From the NCBI RefSeq assembly GCF_003014675.1, contig NZ_PYAU01000001.1:2480001-2544000 (forward strand): a stretch of DNA of 64,000 bases, written 5' to 3'. The stretch's first letter is position 1. Each line of letters starts with the position of its first letter. A program made the translations under genes and the position numbers. The stretch is from Labedella gwakjiensis. Its GTDB lineage: Bacteria > Actinomycetota > Actinomycetes > Actinomycetales > Microbacteriaceae. Of the stretch, positions 8,624 to 17,855 are shown in pieces. The notes below the pieces were generated by a model that was given only the letters and a program-made list of their open reading frames with translations, ran no database searches and was not told where the DNA came from.

Positions 8624-9760
8624 TCAACCGACGACGATGGGCTCTTTCTCGGCGGCGCGCGCCTCCGCGTCCTCCCTCTCGGCGTTTTCGAGGGCTCGTC
8701 TGGCGCGGAACCGACTGATCGGCCCCGTCGCCTCGTCGAGGCGAGTCCGTGCGGCGTCGAGAGCGGCGGCCGCCACGATCCGCCTCGCCTCGCGTTCCCG
8801 ACGCTCGCGCTGTTCCGGTGTGTAGTGGGTCACCTCGATGCCGCGGTCGTCGAGGCTCACGGCGATCCACGCGGCACAGAGGAGCACGACGCGCCAGACG
8901 ATGGCGAACCAGAGGAGGAGACCGATGAAGACCGCGAACGTCGCGAGGAGGGGATTGCGACCGGCTCCTCCGAGGATGAGACCGCTCACCACGCTGAGCG
9001 CTGCCAGTGCGACACTCCCCATTCCCGCTCCGATCAACAGGAACCTCGGGGGGATCGGGATAGCGGAGAGCACACGGAAGATGAGCGACAGCGCGACGAC
9101 GTTGACGACCACGGAGACGAGGATGCCGACGGCGCGCACGCCGACGACGACGGGCAGCGAGTCCTCGTTCAGTCGGAGGATTCCCACCACCCAGTCGAGG
9201 GCGGCGGTGCTCACGACGGAGGCGAGTCCGCCGGCGACGAGCAGGAGCCCGAATCCGAGTGCGAGGCCGAGATCGATCGCCTTCTGCAGCACGAAGATGC
9301 GCGTCACGGGCGGGGCCCCGAACACCGCGCGCACGGCCTGCCGCATGAACCCGAGCCAGCCGATCGCCGTCCACAGCAGACCCACGAGTGCGATGGCGCC
9401 CGTCCAGTTGGCGACGCTCGCGCTCGCGAGCGCCTCACGGGAGATGATCCCGTCGTCCTCGGTCGCGCCGATCAGTCCCGGGACGTAGCTGTTGATGATG
9501 TCGACGAGACCGTCGAGCAGGTCGGGGGTCGAACGCAACCAGAAACCCGCCACGGCGAAGCCCACGAAGATCGCGGCGAACACCGCGAACACGGATTGGA
9601 AGCTCATCCCGGCCGAGAGCAGGTCACCGTCGCGCTCGGTGAACCGCGTGAGGACGCGCACCGGCTTCAGCCGCATCACGCGCTCCGTGAGTGTCGTCAT
9701 GCGCTGAACGAGCGTCGGCGAGTCCTGTTCGGGTGTCTCCGTCGTGCTCGCTCGGCTCAT
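8624..9760 (-). CDS. YihY/virulence factor BrkB family membrane protein
   Basis: 378 aa. A BrkB-type integral membrane domain of about six helices covers residues about 45-300, beginning with GDLLSAGMSFQSVFAVFAAIFVGF. The C-terminal 80 residues are a charged, Arg/Glu-rich cytoplasmic tail (REREARRIVAAAALDAARTR onwards). Role unknown; the family was once mis-named ribonuclease BN. The ATG at 9760 is preferred because the upstream extension has no membrane-protein character and because TAGGCT stands 7 nt before this ATG. Next gene downstream is xthA (42-nt gap). Confidence 0.85.
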   Translation of the reverse strand: MSRASTTETPEQDSPTLVQRMTTLTERVMRLKPVRVLTRFTERDGDLLSAGMSFQSVFAVFAAIFVGFAVAGFWLRSTPDLLDGLVDIINSYVPGLIGATEDDGIISREALASASVANWTGAIALVGLLWTAIGWLGFMRQAVRAVFGAPPVTRIFVLQKAIDLGLALGFGLLLVAGGLASVVSTAALDWVVGILRLNEDSLPVVVGVRAVGILVSVVVNVVALSLIFRVLSAIPIPPRFLLIGAGMGSVALAALSVVSGLILGGAGRNPLLATFAVFIGLLLWFAIVWRVVLLCAAWIAVSLDDRGIEVTHYTPEQRERREREARRIVAAAALDAARTRLDEATGPISRFRARRALENAEREDAEARAAEKEPIVVG

Positions 9761-9767
9761 GGCCAGA

Positions 9768-9773
9768 AGCCTA
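9768..9773 (-). promoter_or_regulatory. -10 element of the YihY gene, leaderless start
   Basis: TAGGCT on the minus strand, 7 nt before the ATG at 9760; no Shine-Dalgarno site between them. Confidence 0.4.
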
Positions 9774-9914
9774 CAGATTCGCGCGGACCCAGTTCGCGCG
9801 TTGCGTCGTGCCGCATACGGGGGGTGTTCTGACAGAATGATCCGAGGGCAATCGTGTGAGCGGACCTGTGGTCCGGGTCCGAGCCCTCCGTCCGTCGTCG
9901 TCCGAGGTGAGTTC

Positions 9915-10862
9915 GTGAATCCCAGCATCCGCTACTCCGCGTGGACGGAGAGCCCCGATTGGGTGCTGCTCGTCACGCGGAAGATCGTACTGGCGCTCAA
10001 CTCCGCCCCCGACCCTGCGCTCATCCACAAGCTGTGGGCCGTCGCGTCGAACGACGACGCGACGGTCGATCGTGTCCTCCGGGATGTCCCCGCCGACGTC
10101 GGCGGAGTGCCGCTCCCGTTCGCCGTCGTCGGCCTCCCGGAGGACGGCGAGACGGCGCTCACCCTCTTCGTGCACGCCGGCGCTGGCCTCGACGTCCTGG
10201 TGTCCGGGGTGCGACGCCGCATCGCCGCCGAGGGGAGCCCGTGGTTCCGCACGAGCCTCGACGGCGTCACGCACCTCTCGCTCGGCGATCCCGCCCAGAT
10301 CCACGCCCCGGCGCTCCCGCTCGCCGACGGTGTCGTCAGGGCCGCTCGTCTCGACATGGTCTTCGCGGACGAGCGCCTCACCCAGCCGCGCACGGGCTCC
10401 ATGTCGGCGGTCGACGTCGCGCACGACGGTCACACCGTGCTGCGCTCGGACCTCCCTCGCCCACGCGATCTGGACGAGGGGATCGAGCCGGCCCCGGCCC
10501 ACGGCCCGCGGAGCCTGCTCTTCGGCTACCGCCTCAACGGCAGTCAGCCCTTCGCTCTCGACGTTCCCCACTTCTTCGGCCGCAACCCCAAGCGCCCGCC
10601 GGCCGGCGGCCGCGTCGTCGTGGTCCAGTCCTCGACGAAGTCCGTCTCCGCGACGCACGTCGAGATCGAGCAGCTCGGCGACAGTGTCGTCGTCACCGAC
10701 CTGAAGTCCACGAACGGCACGTCCCTCATCGTTCCGGGCGCGAGCTGGCAGCGCTTGGCCGCCGGCCAATCCCTCGTCGTGCCGGCCGGCACCTTCATCG
10801 ACATCGGTGACGGCAACGTGATCGAGATCATGCCGGGCCAGCCCCTCGCCGCCGGCCACTAG
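9915..10862 (+). CDS. FHA-domain protein
   Basis: 315 aa. The C-terminal ~85 residues form a forkhead-associated domain, a phosphothreonine-binding fold: FGRNPKRP with the Gly-Arg pair, SVSATHVEIE with the Ser and His that contact ligand, and LKSTNGTSL. The N-terminal 225 residues have no recognised domain but contain a conserved-looking globular stretch. Start taken as GTG at 9915, preceded by GAGGTGAG. Such proteins usually read Ser/Thr kinase signals; no kinase gene is nearby. Convergent with sdhB, the two separated by a palindromic repeat. Confidence 0.82.
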   Translation: MNPSIRYSAWTESPDWVLLVTRKIVLALNSAPDPALIHKLWAVASNDDATVDRVLRDVPADVGGVPLPFAVVGLPEDGETALTLFVHAGAGLDVLVSGVRRRIAAEGSPWFRTSLDGVTHLSLGDPAQIHAPALPLADGVVRAARLDMVFADERLTQPRTGSMSAVDVAHDGHTVLRSDLPRPRDLDEGIEPAPAHGPRSLLFGYRLNGSQPFALDVPHFFGRNPKRPPAGGRVVVVQSSTKSVSATHVEIEQLGDSVVVTDLKSTNGTSLIVPGASWQRLAAGQSLVVPAGTFIDIGDGNVIEIMPGQPLAAGH

Positions 10863-10872
10863 CCCCCCCCTT

Positions 10873-10932
10873 ACCCCAAAAAGATCGCGATCCGGCACGA
10901 ATTTTCGTGTTGGATCGCGATCTTTTTGGGGT
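10873..10932. repeat. 60-bp palindromic repeat, copy 1 (bidirectional terminator)
   Basis: Arms of 21 bp pair perfectly (10873-10893 with 10912-10932); the 18-nt centre holds an inner 6-bp stem CACGAA/TTCGTG. The arms begin with ACCCCAAAAAG and end CTTTTTGGGGT, so each strand has a GC-rich stem and a T-run. It lies between convergent FHA and sdhB genes. Copies 2 and 3 are at 35844-35903 and 36925-36984. Confidence 0.88.
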
Positions 10933-10944
10933 GAAGAAGGGGTG

Positions 10945-11706
<762 letters not shown>

Positions 11707-11707
11707 G

Positions 11708-13519
11708 TCAGTACTTCCTCTCCATCGGCTGGTACCGGGTGATGACCACGGGCTTCCAATCGAGCCGGATGTGGTCGGCCGGGTTCGCGGAATGGGGGTC
11801 ACCCGACAGGTACGCCATCGTGTGCTTCATGTAGTTCTCGTCGTCGCGCTTCGGGAAGTCGTCGCGCATGTGACCGCCACGGCTCTCCTCGCGGTTCCGC
11901 GCCGAGAACACGACGACCTCGGCGAGGTCGAGCAGGAAGCCCAGCTCGATCGCCTCGAGGAGGTCGGTGTTGTACCGCTTGCCCTTGTCCTGCACCGAGA
12001 TGCCGAGGTAGCGCTCGCGCAGACCGTGGATGGTCTCGGTCACCTCAGCGAGCGACTCGTCGGTCCGGAACACCTGGGCGTTGCGGTCCATGTTGTCCTG
12101 CAGCTCCTTGCGGAGCGCGGCGACGCGCTCCGTGCCGGTGGCCGAGCGCAGCTGCGAGATGAGTTCGCGGATCTCCTTGGTGGGATCCTCCGGCAGCGGC
12201 GTGAAGTCGACGTTCTGCACGTACTCGGCCGCGTTCCGACCGGCGCGCTTGCCGAACACGTTGATGTCGAGGAGAGAGTTGGTGCCGAGACGGTTGGAGC
12301 CGTGCACCGACACGCAAGCGCACTCGCCGGCGGCGTAGAGCCCGGGGACCACGGTCGTGTTGTCGCGCAGGACCTCGGCCGCGACGTTCGTGGGGATGCC
12401 GCCCATCGCGTAGTGCGCCGTAGGCATGACGGGAACCGGCTCGACGACAGGGTCGACGCCCAGGTACGTGCGGGCGAATTCGGTGATGTCGGGGAGCTTC
12501 GTCTCGAGCACCTCCGCGCCGAGGTGGGTGCAGTCGAGGAGGACGTAGTCCTTGTGCGGACCGGCGCCGCGGCCCTCCGCCACCTCCTGGACCATGCAGC
12601 GCGCGACGATGTCACGGGGGGCGAGGTCCTTGATGGTGGGGGCGTAGCGTTCCATGAAGCGCTCGCCCGAGGCGTTGCGCAGGATCGCGCCCTCGCCTCG
12701 AGCGCCCTCGGTGAGGAGGATGCCGAGCCCGGCGAGGCCCGTGGGGTGGAACTGGAAGAACTCCATGTCCTCGAGGGGGAGCTTCTTGCGCCAGATGATG
12801 CCGACGCCGTCGCCCGTGAGGGTGTGCGCGTTCGAGGTGGTCTTGTAGATCTTCCCGAAGCCACCGGTGGCGAAGATGATCGCCTTCGACTGGAAGACGT
12901 GGAGGTCCCCGGTGGAGAGCTCGTACGCGACGACGCCGGACGGCTGCTCGACCCCGTCGACCTCGGTCATCACGACGTCGAGGACGTAGAACTCGTTGAA
13001 GAAGTTGATGCCGAGCCTGACGCAGTTCTGGAAGAGCGTCTGCAGGATCATGTGCCCGGTGCGGTCGGCGGCGTAGCAGGCGCGGCGCACGGGCGCCTTG
13101 CCGTGGTCGCGCGTGTGGCCGCCGAACCGGCGCTGGTCGATCTTCCCCTCCGGCGTGCGGTTGAACGGCAGGCCCATGTTCTCGAGGTCGATGACCGCGT
13201 CGATGGCCTCCTTCGCGAGGATCTCCGCAGCGTCCTGGTCGACGAGGTAGTCGCCTCCCTTGACCGTGTCGAAGGTGTGCCACTCCCAGCTGTCCTCTTC
13301 GACGTTCGCGAGTGCCGCGGCCATGCCGCCCTGCGCTGCTCCCGTGTGGGAGCGCGTCGGGTAGAGCTTGGAGATCACGGCCGTCTTGGCGCCGGGCCCG
13401 GCCTCGATCGCCGCGCGCATGCCGGCGCCGCCGGCGCCCACGATGACGATGTCGAACTGGTGGTAGTGGACGCCGTCGACGACGGTCGACTCGGAAGAGG
13501 GTGCTGTTGAGTTCGTCAT
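11708..13519 (-). CDS. sdhA: Succinate dehydrogenase flavoprotein subunit
   Basis: 603 aa. Oxidises succinate to fumarate in the TCA cycle and respiratory chain. The FAD-binding motif [18 protein letters not shown] is near the N-terminus; [10 protein letters not shown] contains the His that binds FAD covalently; the active-site region [15 protein letters not shown] is present. Full length for the family. The ATG at 13519 begins MTNSTAPSS; the frame continues upstream into the sdhD region but that is shadow sequence. Third gene of the operon. Confidence 0.97.
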   Translation of the reverse strand: MTNSTAPSSESTVVDGVHYHQFDIVIVGAGGAGMRAAIEAGPGAKTAVISKLYPTRSHTGAAQGGMAAALANVEEDSWEWHTFDTVKGGDYLVDQDAAEILAKEAIDAVIDLENMGLPFNRTPEGKIDQRRFGGHTRDHGKAPVRRACYAADRTGHMILQTLFQNCVRLGINFFNEFYVLDVVMTEVDGVEQPSGVVAYELSTGDLHVFQSKAIIFATGGFGKIYKTTSNAHTLTGDGVGIIWRKKLPLEDMEFFQFHPTGLAGLGILLTEGARGEGAILRNASGERFMERYAPTIKDLAPRDIVARCMVQEVAEGRGAGPHKDYVLLDCTHLGAEVLETKLPDITEFARTYLGVDPVVEPVPVMPTAHYAMGGIPTNVAAEVLRDNTTVVPGLYAAGECACVSVHGSNRLGTNSLLDINVFGKRAGRNAAEYVQNVDFTPLPEDPTKEIRELISQLRSATGTERVAALRKELQDNMDRNAQVFRTDESLAEVTETIHGLRERYLGISVQDKGKRYNTDLLEAIELGFLLDLAEVVVFSARNREESRGGHMRDDFPKRDDENYMKHTMAYLSGDPHSANPADHIRLDWKPVVITRYQPMERKY

Positions 13520-13530
13520 GGGTCCTGAGG

Positions 13531-13989
13531 TCACGGAGCGGGGCAGAAGGAGGGCAGCAGGTGCGCCTGATCGGCGGGCACCACGGGGCACGGGTCGAAG
13601 GTGAAGACGACGAGCGTGCCGAGCAGGATGAGGACGACGACCGATGCGGCGATGGCTCCGAGGAGCACCTTCCGCAGGCGGGGCGAACGCGCGTAGTCGT
13701 TGACGATCGTGCGCATTCCGTTGCCGCCGTGGATCATGGCGAGCCACAGCATGAGCGTGTCCCAGACCATCCAGAACGGGTCGGACCACTTGCCGCCGAC
13801 GAACGCGAAGTCGATCGCCTTCACGCCTTCGCCGACCATGAGGTTGACGAAGAGGTGGCCGAAGATCAGGACGATGAGGATCACACCGGAGACCCGCATG
13901 TAGACCCATCCCCACTTCTCCCAGTTGACGCCGCGACGCTTCGCGGAGCCCGCAGGGGTGCGGGGCGATTCGATGGTGGTGGATGTCAT
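13531..13989 (-). CDS. sdhD: Succinate dehydrogenase membrane anchor subunit
   Basis: 152 aa with three membrane helices (residues about 31-51, 74-95 and 115-138). The segment [21 protein letters not shown] holds a His suited to haem b ligation, and the next helix contains [17 protein letters not shown]. Small soluble tail with a C-terminal Cys pair. It sits 11 nt before sdhA and 10 nt after sdhC, so it is part of one transcript. Confidence 0.9.
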   Translation of the reverse strand: MTSTTIESPRTPAGSAKRRGVNWEKWGWVYMRVSGVILIVLIFGHLFVNLMVGEGVKAIDFAFVGGKWSDPFWMVWDTLMLWLAMIHGGNGMRTIVNDYARSPRLRKVLLGAIAASVVVLILLGTLVVFTFDPCPVVPADQAHLLPSFCPAP

Positions 13990-13999
13990 GGCCGGCCCC

Positions 14000-14437
14000 C
14001 TAGTGGCTGAACACGTTGATGAGGTGCCGCGGCACGAAACCGATCATCGTGACGACCCACAGGCCGATCACGACGTAGAACATGACGCGCTGGTATCGCG
14101 TGCCCTTCGACCAGAAGTCGATGAGGATGATCCGCAGTCCGTTGAAGGCGTGGAAGACGATCGCGCCGACGAGCGCCGTCTCGCCCAGACCCATGATGGG
14201 CGTCTGGTACGTGCCGATGACCGCGTTGTACGCCTCGGGCGAGACGCGGACGAGTGCCGTGTCGAGCACGTGCACGAGGAGGAAGAAGAAGATGGACACG
14301 CCCGTGATCCGGTGCAGCACCCACGACCACATGCCTTCGCGGCCGCGGTACAGCGTTCCGGATGGACGGCGCGACGTCGTCGTGGACGGATCGGGTTGTC
14401 TCGATTGCTCCGGTGTTCCGACAGTCTTCACTGACAC
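14000..14437 (-). CDS. sdhC: Succinate dehydrogenase cytochrome b556 subunit
   Basis: 145 aa, three membrane helices. The motif SWVLHRITGVSIFFFLLVHVLD carries the sdhC signature (His-Arg-hydrophobic-Thr-Gly) and candidate haem/quinone residues. The GTG at 14437 was chosen over the in-frame ATG at 14530 because GGGAGGTC lies 5 nt before it and the longer form would overlap the predicted promoter. First gene of the sdhCDAB operon. Confidence 0.92.
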   Translation of the reverse strand: MSVKTVGTPEQSRQPDPSTTTSRRPSGTLYRGREGMWSWVLHRITGVSIFFFLLVHVLDTALVRVSPEAYNAVIGTYQTPIMGLGETALVGAIVFHAFNGLRIILIDFWSKGTRYQRVMFYVVIGLWVVTMIGFVPRHLINVFSH

Positions 14438-14468
14438 GAAACGACCTCCCAGTTCGACGGGGGCTGTC

Positions 14469-14553
14469 GGAGCCGACAGGCTCCGTGCGTCACTTCGGCG
14501 CGTGGGTCCAGTGTATTCGGGCGCGTCCAAATTGTCCCTTTAGGGCACCCTAA
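14469..14553 (-). promoter_or_regulatory. sdh operon control region: palindrome, promoter, leader hairpin
   Basis: Reading toward sdhC: a perfect palindrome TTAGGG-TG-CCCTAA (14540-14553), then -35 GGGACA (14533-14538), 17-nt spacer and -10 TACACT (14510-14515), then a leader hairpin GGAGCC/GGCTCC (14469-14484). The palindrome abuts the -35, a typical operator position. Its outer TTAGG...CCTAA recalls DtxR-type boxes but the spacing is shorter, so the regulator is unknown. Confidence 0.45.
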
Positions 14554-14577
14554 GTGTCTCGACGTCGAGATTTCGTG

Positions 14578-15696
14578 CTAGAGCCACGTCTTCCGCTTGA
14601 ACACGGCGTAGAGGGCTGCTCCCGACCCGGCGAGCAGCGCGAGGGCGAAGGGGTACCCGAACGCCCAGTGCAGTTCGGGCATGTTGTCGAAGTTCATCCC
14701 GTAGATGCCCGTGATCACCGTGGGACCGAACAGGATCGCTGCCCACGCGGAGATGCGTTTGACGACCTCTCCCTGTTCGAGGCTCGTCTCGGTCATGCGG
14801 GCGATCTCGTCGTTCTGCCGCTGGGCGACGAGTGTGCCGTTGACCGTGAGGATGTCGCGCAGGAGCTGCCGGAAGGCCGTGACCTTCTCGTCGACGTGCA
14901 CGAGGTGGTCCGCGACGTCCCGGAGCCCGCGCTGCAGCTCGGGCGCGACCCCGTACTTGTCGCTGCCGAGCTCGAGGCGGCGGACGACGTCGAGGAGGGG
15001 CTGCTCGGCGCGCTCGAAGGCGATGACCTCGCGGGAGAGCTCGTAGATGCGCCTCGAGACGGTCGCGTCGCCCTCGAAGACCTCCTCTTCGATCTCGTCG
15101 ATGTCGTTCGAGAGGCCGCGGATCACGGGCTGGTACTCGTCCACGACGGCGTCGATGATCGCGTACAGGACGGCGTGCGGGCCGAGCCTCAGGAGTTGGG
15201 GGTTGTCCTCCATGCGCGAGCGCACACCCGTGAGCTGGGGTGCTTCGGCGTGGCGCAGGGTGACGATGAAGTTCGGTCCGAGGAACACGTGGAGCTCCCC
15301 GAAGACGAGGCGCTCGGTCTCGTCGACGTAGTCCGCGGCGCGCAGGACGATGAAGAGCACGTCGTCGTATCGCTCCATCTTGGGTCGCTGGTGCGCGAGC
15401 ACGGCGTCCTCGACGGCGAGAGCGTGCAGCCCGAATTCGTGTGCGATCTCCCCGACCTCGTTCTCGTCCGGACGGTAGAGCCCGATCCAGGCGAAGGAGT
15501 CGGGCGTCTCGCGCAGAGTCGCGAACGCCTCCTGGAGGCTGTCGGGCGCCGAGACCTTCCGTCCATCCGAGTAGATGCCGGCCGCCACGAGGCTGTCCCG
15601 ATCGTCCGGAGCGTGCACGAGCCGTCTCGCGCCTCGCGCCGAGACGTTCCGTCGGGGGTCGGGGAGCGGGATACCGAGGGTGTTCGAGTCGTCCAC
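14578..15696 (-). CDS. corA: CorA family Mg2+/Co2+ transporter
   Basis: 372 aa. Long cytoplasmic alpha-beta domain, then two C-terminal transmembrane helices with the signature YGMNF between them (near residue 340), which forms the pore entrance. The loop after it, MPELHWAFGYP, is slightly variant. A coiled segment of alternating Glu/Arg (DIDEIEEEVFEGD and after) fits the stalk helix. GTG at 15696 with GGAAGGG upstream. Divergent from manC. Confidence 0.93.
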   Translation of the reverse strand: MDDSNTLGIPLPDPRRNVSARGARRLVHAPDDRDSLVAAGIYSDGRKVSAPDSLQEAFATLRETPDSFAWIGLYRPDENEVGEIAHEFGLHALAVEDAVLAHQRPKMERYDDVLFIVLRAADYVDETERLVFGELHVFLGPNFIVTLRHAEAPQLTGVRSRMEDNPQLLRLGPHAVLYAIIDAVVDEYQPVIRGLSNDIDEIEEEVFEGDATVSRRIYELSREVIAFERAEQPLLDVVRRLELGSDKYGVAPELQRGLRDVADHLVHVDEKVTAFRQLLRDILTVNGTLVAQRQNDEIARMTETSLEQGEVVKRISAWAAILFGPTVITGIYGMNFDNMPELHWAFGYPFALALLAGSGAALYAVFKRKTWL

Positions 15697-15778
15697 GTGT
15701 GTCCCTTCCGTGACGACACCACTGTAGACCTGCCCACAGTGCCGTCAGCCCGGAAATCCTCCCGTCACGCGGTCTCGG

Positions 15779-15784
15779 TATGGT
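15779..15784 (+). promoter_or_regulatory. -10 element of manC, leaderless start
   Basis: TATGGT, then 6 nt, then ATG at 15791; no Shine-Dalgarno site between them. Confidence 0.5.
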
Positions 15785-15790
15785 GGCCCC

Positions 15791-16906
15791 ATGACGACGT
15801 CTCTCGAGCGGTTCTACAGCGTGATCCCGGCCGGCGGTATCGGCTCCCGGCTGTGGCCGCTGTCTCGCGCCGACGCGCCCAAGTTCCTGCACGATCTCAC
15901 GGGCAGCGGCACGACTCTGCTGCGCGCGACATACGACCGTCTCGCACCCCTCGCGGGCGCCGAACGCATCATGGTCGTCACGGGGCGCGCCCACCGCTCG
16001 GCGGTGGAGGCCCAGCTCCCGGGGATCGCCGACCACAACATCGTCTTGGAGAGCGAACCGCGCGAGTCATCCGCGGCGATCGGCCTCGCTGCGGCCATCC
16101 TGTCGCGGCGCGAGCCCGATGTGATCATCGGATCGTTCGCCGCCGACCACGTCATCAGGAGCTCCCGTCAGTTCCGCGCCACCGTGGCGGAGGCCGCCGC
16201 GGCCGCCGATGCCGGATACGTCACGACGATCGGTATCCAGCCGACGGAGCCGGCCATCGGATTCGGTTACATCAACAGCGGCGAGAGCCTCGAGATCGCG
16301 TCGTCGCCGAGCGCGATGCGCGTCCGCTCGTTCGTCGAGAAGCCCGATCTGGCGACCGCACGTCGCTATCTGCGGTCCGGGGAGTACCTCTGGAACGCCG
16401 GCATGTTCATCAGCCGTGCCGACGTGCTCCTCGAGGAGCTCGGCCGCTCGGAGCCCGCCCTGCGTGACGGCCTGCTCGAACTCGCAGCCGTGTGGGACGA
16501 CCCGGCTCTGCGCGGGCCGGCCGTCGACCGGATCTGGCCGGAGCTCCCGAAGGTCGCGATCGACTACTCCGTCGCCGAGCCGGCGGCGAAGGCCGGACGG
16601 CTCGCTGTCGTTCCCGGACACTTCGACTGGGACGACGTCGGCGATTTCGCGTCGCTCGCCAAGATCAACTCGGGCGGACGTCCGTCGGATCTCGCGATCC
16701 TCGGCGAGAACGCCCGCGTGCTCGCGGACTCGTCGAGCGGCATCGTCGTGACCCAGACGGAGAGGGTGATCAGCCTCATCGGGGTGAAGGACATCGTGGT
16801 GGTGGACACCCCCGACGCGCTGCTCGTGACCACGCGGGAGAACGCGCAGCGCGTGAAGTCGGTCGTCGACGCCCTCAAGCTGTCGGGCCGCGGCGACGTC
16901 CTGTGA
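15791..16906 (+). CDS. manC: Mannose-1-phosphate guanylyltransferase
   Basis: 371 aa. Makes GDP-mannose from mannose 1-phosphate and GTP for glycan synthesis. N-terminal nucleotidyltransferase signature GGIGSRLWPLSRADAPKF at residues 15-32; further family motifs FVEKPD and NAGMF. It lacks the C-terminal isomerase domain of bifunctional ManC/AlgA proteins, as is usual in actinobacteria. ATG at 15791 fits a leaderless mRNA. A 135-bp gap separates it from the HAD gene. Confidence 0.92.
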   Translation: MTTSLERFYSVIPAGGIGSRLWPLSRADAPKFLHDLTGSGTTLLRATYDRLAPLAGAERIMVVTGRAHRSAVEAQLPGIADHNIVLESEPRESSAAIGLAAAILSRREPDVIIGSFAADHVIRSSRQFRATVAEAAAAADAGYVTTIGIQPTEPAIGFGYINSGESLEIASSPSAMRVRSFVEKPDLATARRYLRSGEYLWNAGMFISRADVLLEELGRSEPALRDGLLELAAVWDDPALRGPAVDRIWPELPKVAIDYSVAEPAAKAGRLAVVPGHFDWDDVGDFASLAKINSGGRPSDLAILGENARVLADSSSGIVVTQTERVISLIGVKDIVVVDTPDALLVTTRENAQRVKSVVDALKLSGRGDVL

Positions 16907-17041
16907 TCCGTCACTCGAGCGAGCGGACGTGCTCATCTTGCAGTTCCCGGCGCAACTGAGGAGAGTTGTCTCCGCGCCCCGCGCCACCGGCCGCAGCGCG
17001 GCTCCACCCGACCAGCTGAACACTCGACCAGCGGAGACCCA

Positions 17042-17815
17042 GTGACCACCATCCAGCCGGAACCGGGCAACACGTCCTTGCCTGACCTCACCTCGTACGA
17101 CGCCATCCTCTTCGACCTCGACGGGGTGCTCACGCCCACCGCCGACGTGCACATGCACGCCTGGAAGGTCATGTTCACGGAGCTCTTCGACGCGTGGGGC
17201 GTCGCAAAGCCGTACACGGACGACGACTACTACCTCTCCCTCGACGGGATGCAGCGGTATGAGGGCGTCTCGCGGCTCCTCGCCTCCCGCGGGATCGACC
17301 TCCCCTGGGGCTCGCCCGACGACGCACCGACGGCCGAGACCGTCTGCGGCGTCGGCAACCGGAAGAACGTCGTGTTCGCCGACATCCTCGAGCGTGACGG
17401 CGTCACGGCGTACCCCGGTTCGATCGCCATGCTCGACGTCCTCGAGGCGGCCGGTACCCCGAAGGCCGTCGTGTCGAGCTCGAAGAACGCCGAGTCCGTC
17501 CTCCGAGCCGCTGGTCTCCGCGACCGCTTCCCCGTCGTGGTCGACGGCGCCGTCGCGGAGGTCGAGGGGCTGCCGAGCAAGCCAGCCCCCGACATGTTCC
17601 TGCTCGGAGCCACACGGCTCGGCGTGGATCCCGCGCGCTCCGTCGTCGTGGAGGACGCGGCATCGGGCGTGGCCGCCGGGGTCACCGGTGGCTTCGCCCT
17701 CGTCCTCGGAGTCGACAGGGGAGCTGGGCCCGACGCGCTGCTCGCCGCCGGCGCGCACCTCGTGGTCCCCGATCTCTCCGATCTCCTGGGGGCCGCGGCC
17801 CCCTCCTCCCACTGA
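17042..17815 (+). CDS. Beta-phosphoglucomutase-like HAD hydrolase
   Basis: 257 aa HAD-superfamily protein. Motif I FDLDGVLTPT (nucleophile Asp and general-acid Asp), motif II VSSSKN, Lys in PSKPAPDMFLLG, and motif IV VVEDAASGV are all present. The cap domain is the alpha-helical type of beta-phosphoglucomutases. The GH65 phosphorylase follows 40 nt downstream; that enzyme releases beta-glucose 1-phosphate, which this one would convert to glucose 6-phosphate. GTG at 17042 with a purine-rich GGAGAC upstream. Confidence 0.85.
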   Translation: MTTIQPEPGNTSLPDLTSYDAILFDLDGVLTPTADVHMHAWKVMFTELFDAWGVAKPYTDDDYYLSLDGMQRYEGVSRLLASRGIDLPWGSPDDAPTAETVCGVGNRKNVVFADILERDGVTAYPGSIAMLDVLEAAGTPKAVVSSSKNAESVLRAAGLRDRFPVVVDGAVAEVEGLPSKPAPDMFLLGATRLGVDPARSVVVEDAASGVAAGVTGGFALVLGVDRGAGPDALLAAGAHLVVPDLSDLLGAAAPSSH

Positions 17816-17855
17816 CGTTCACCCACCCCACCTCCAGCGAAGGAACGACACGCCC

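Noticed and set aside
14437-14530. Upstream ATG at 14530 as the sdhC start
   Set aside because: Would place the coding region over the predicted promoter and hairpin; GTG at 14437 has a strong ribosome site.
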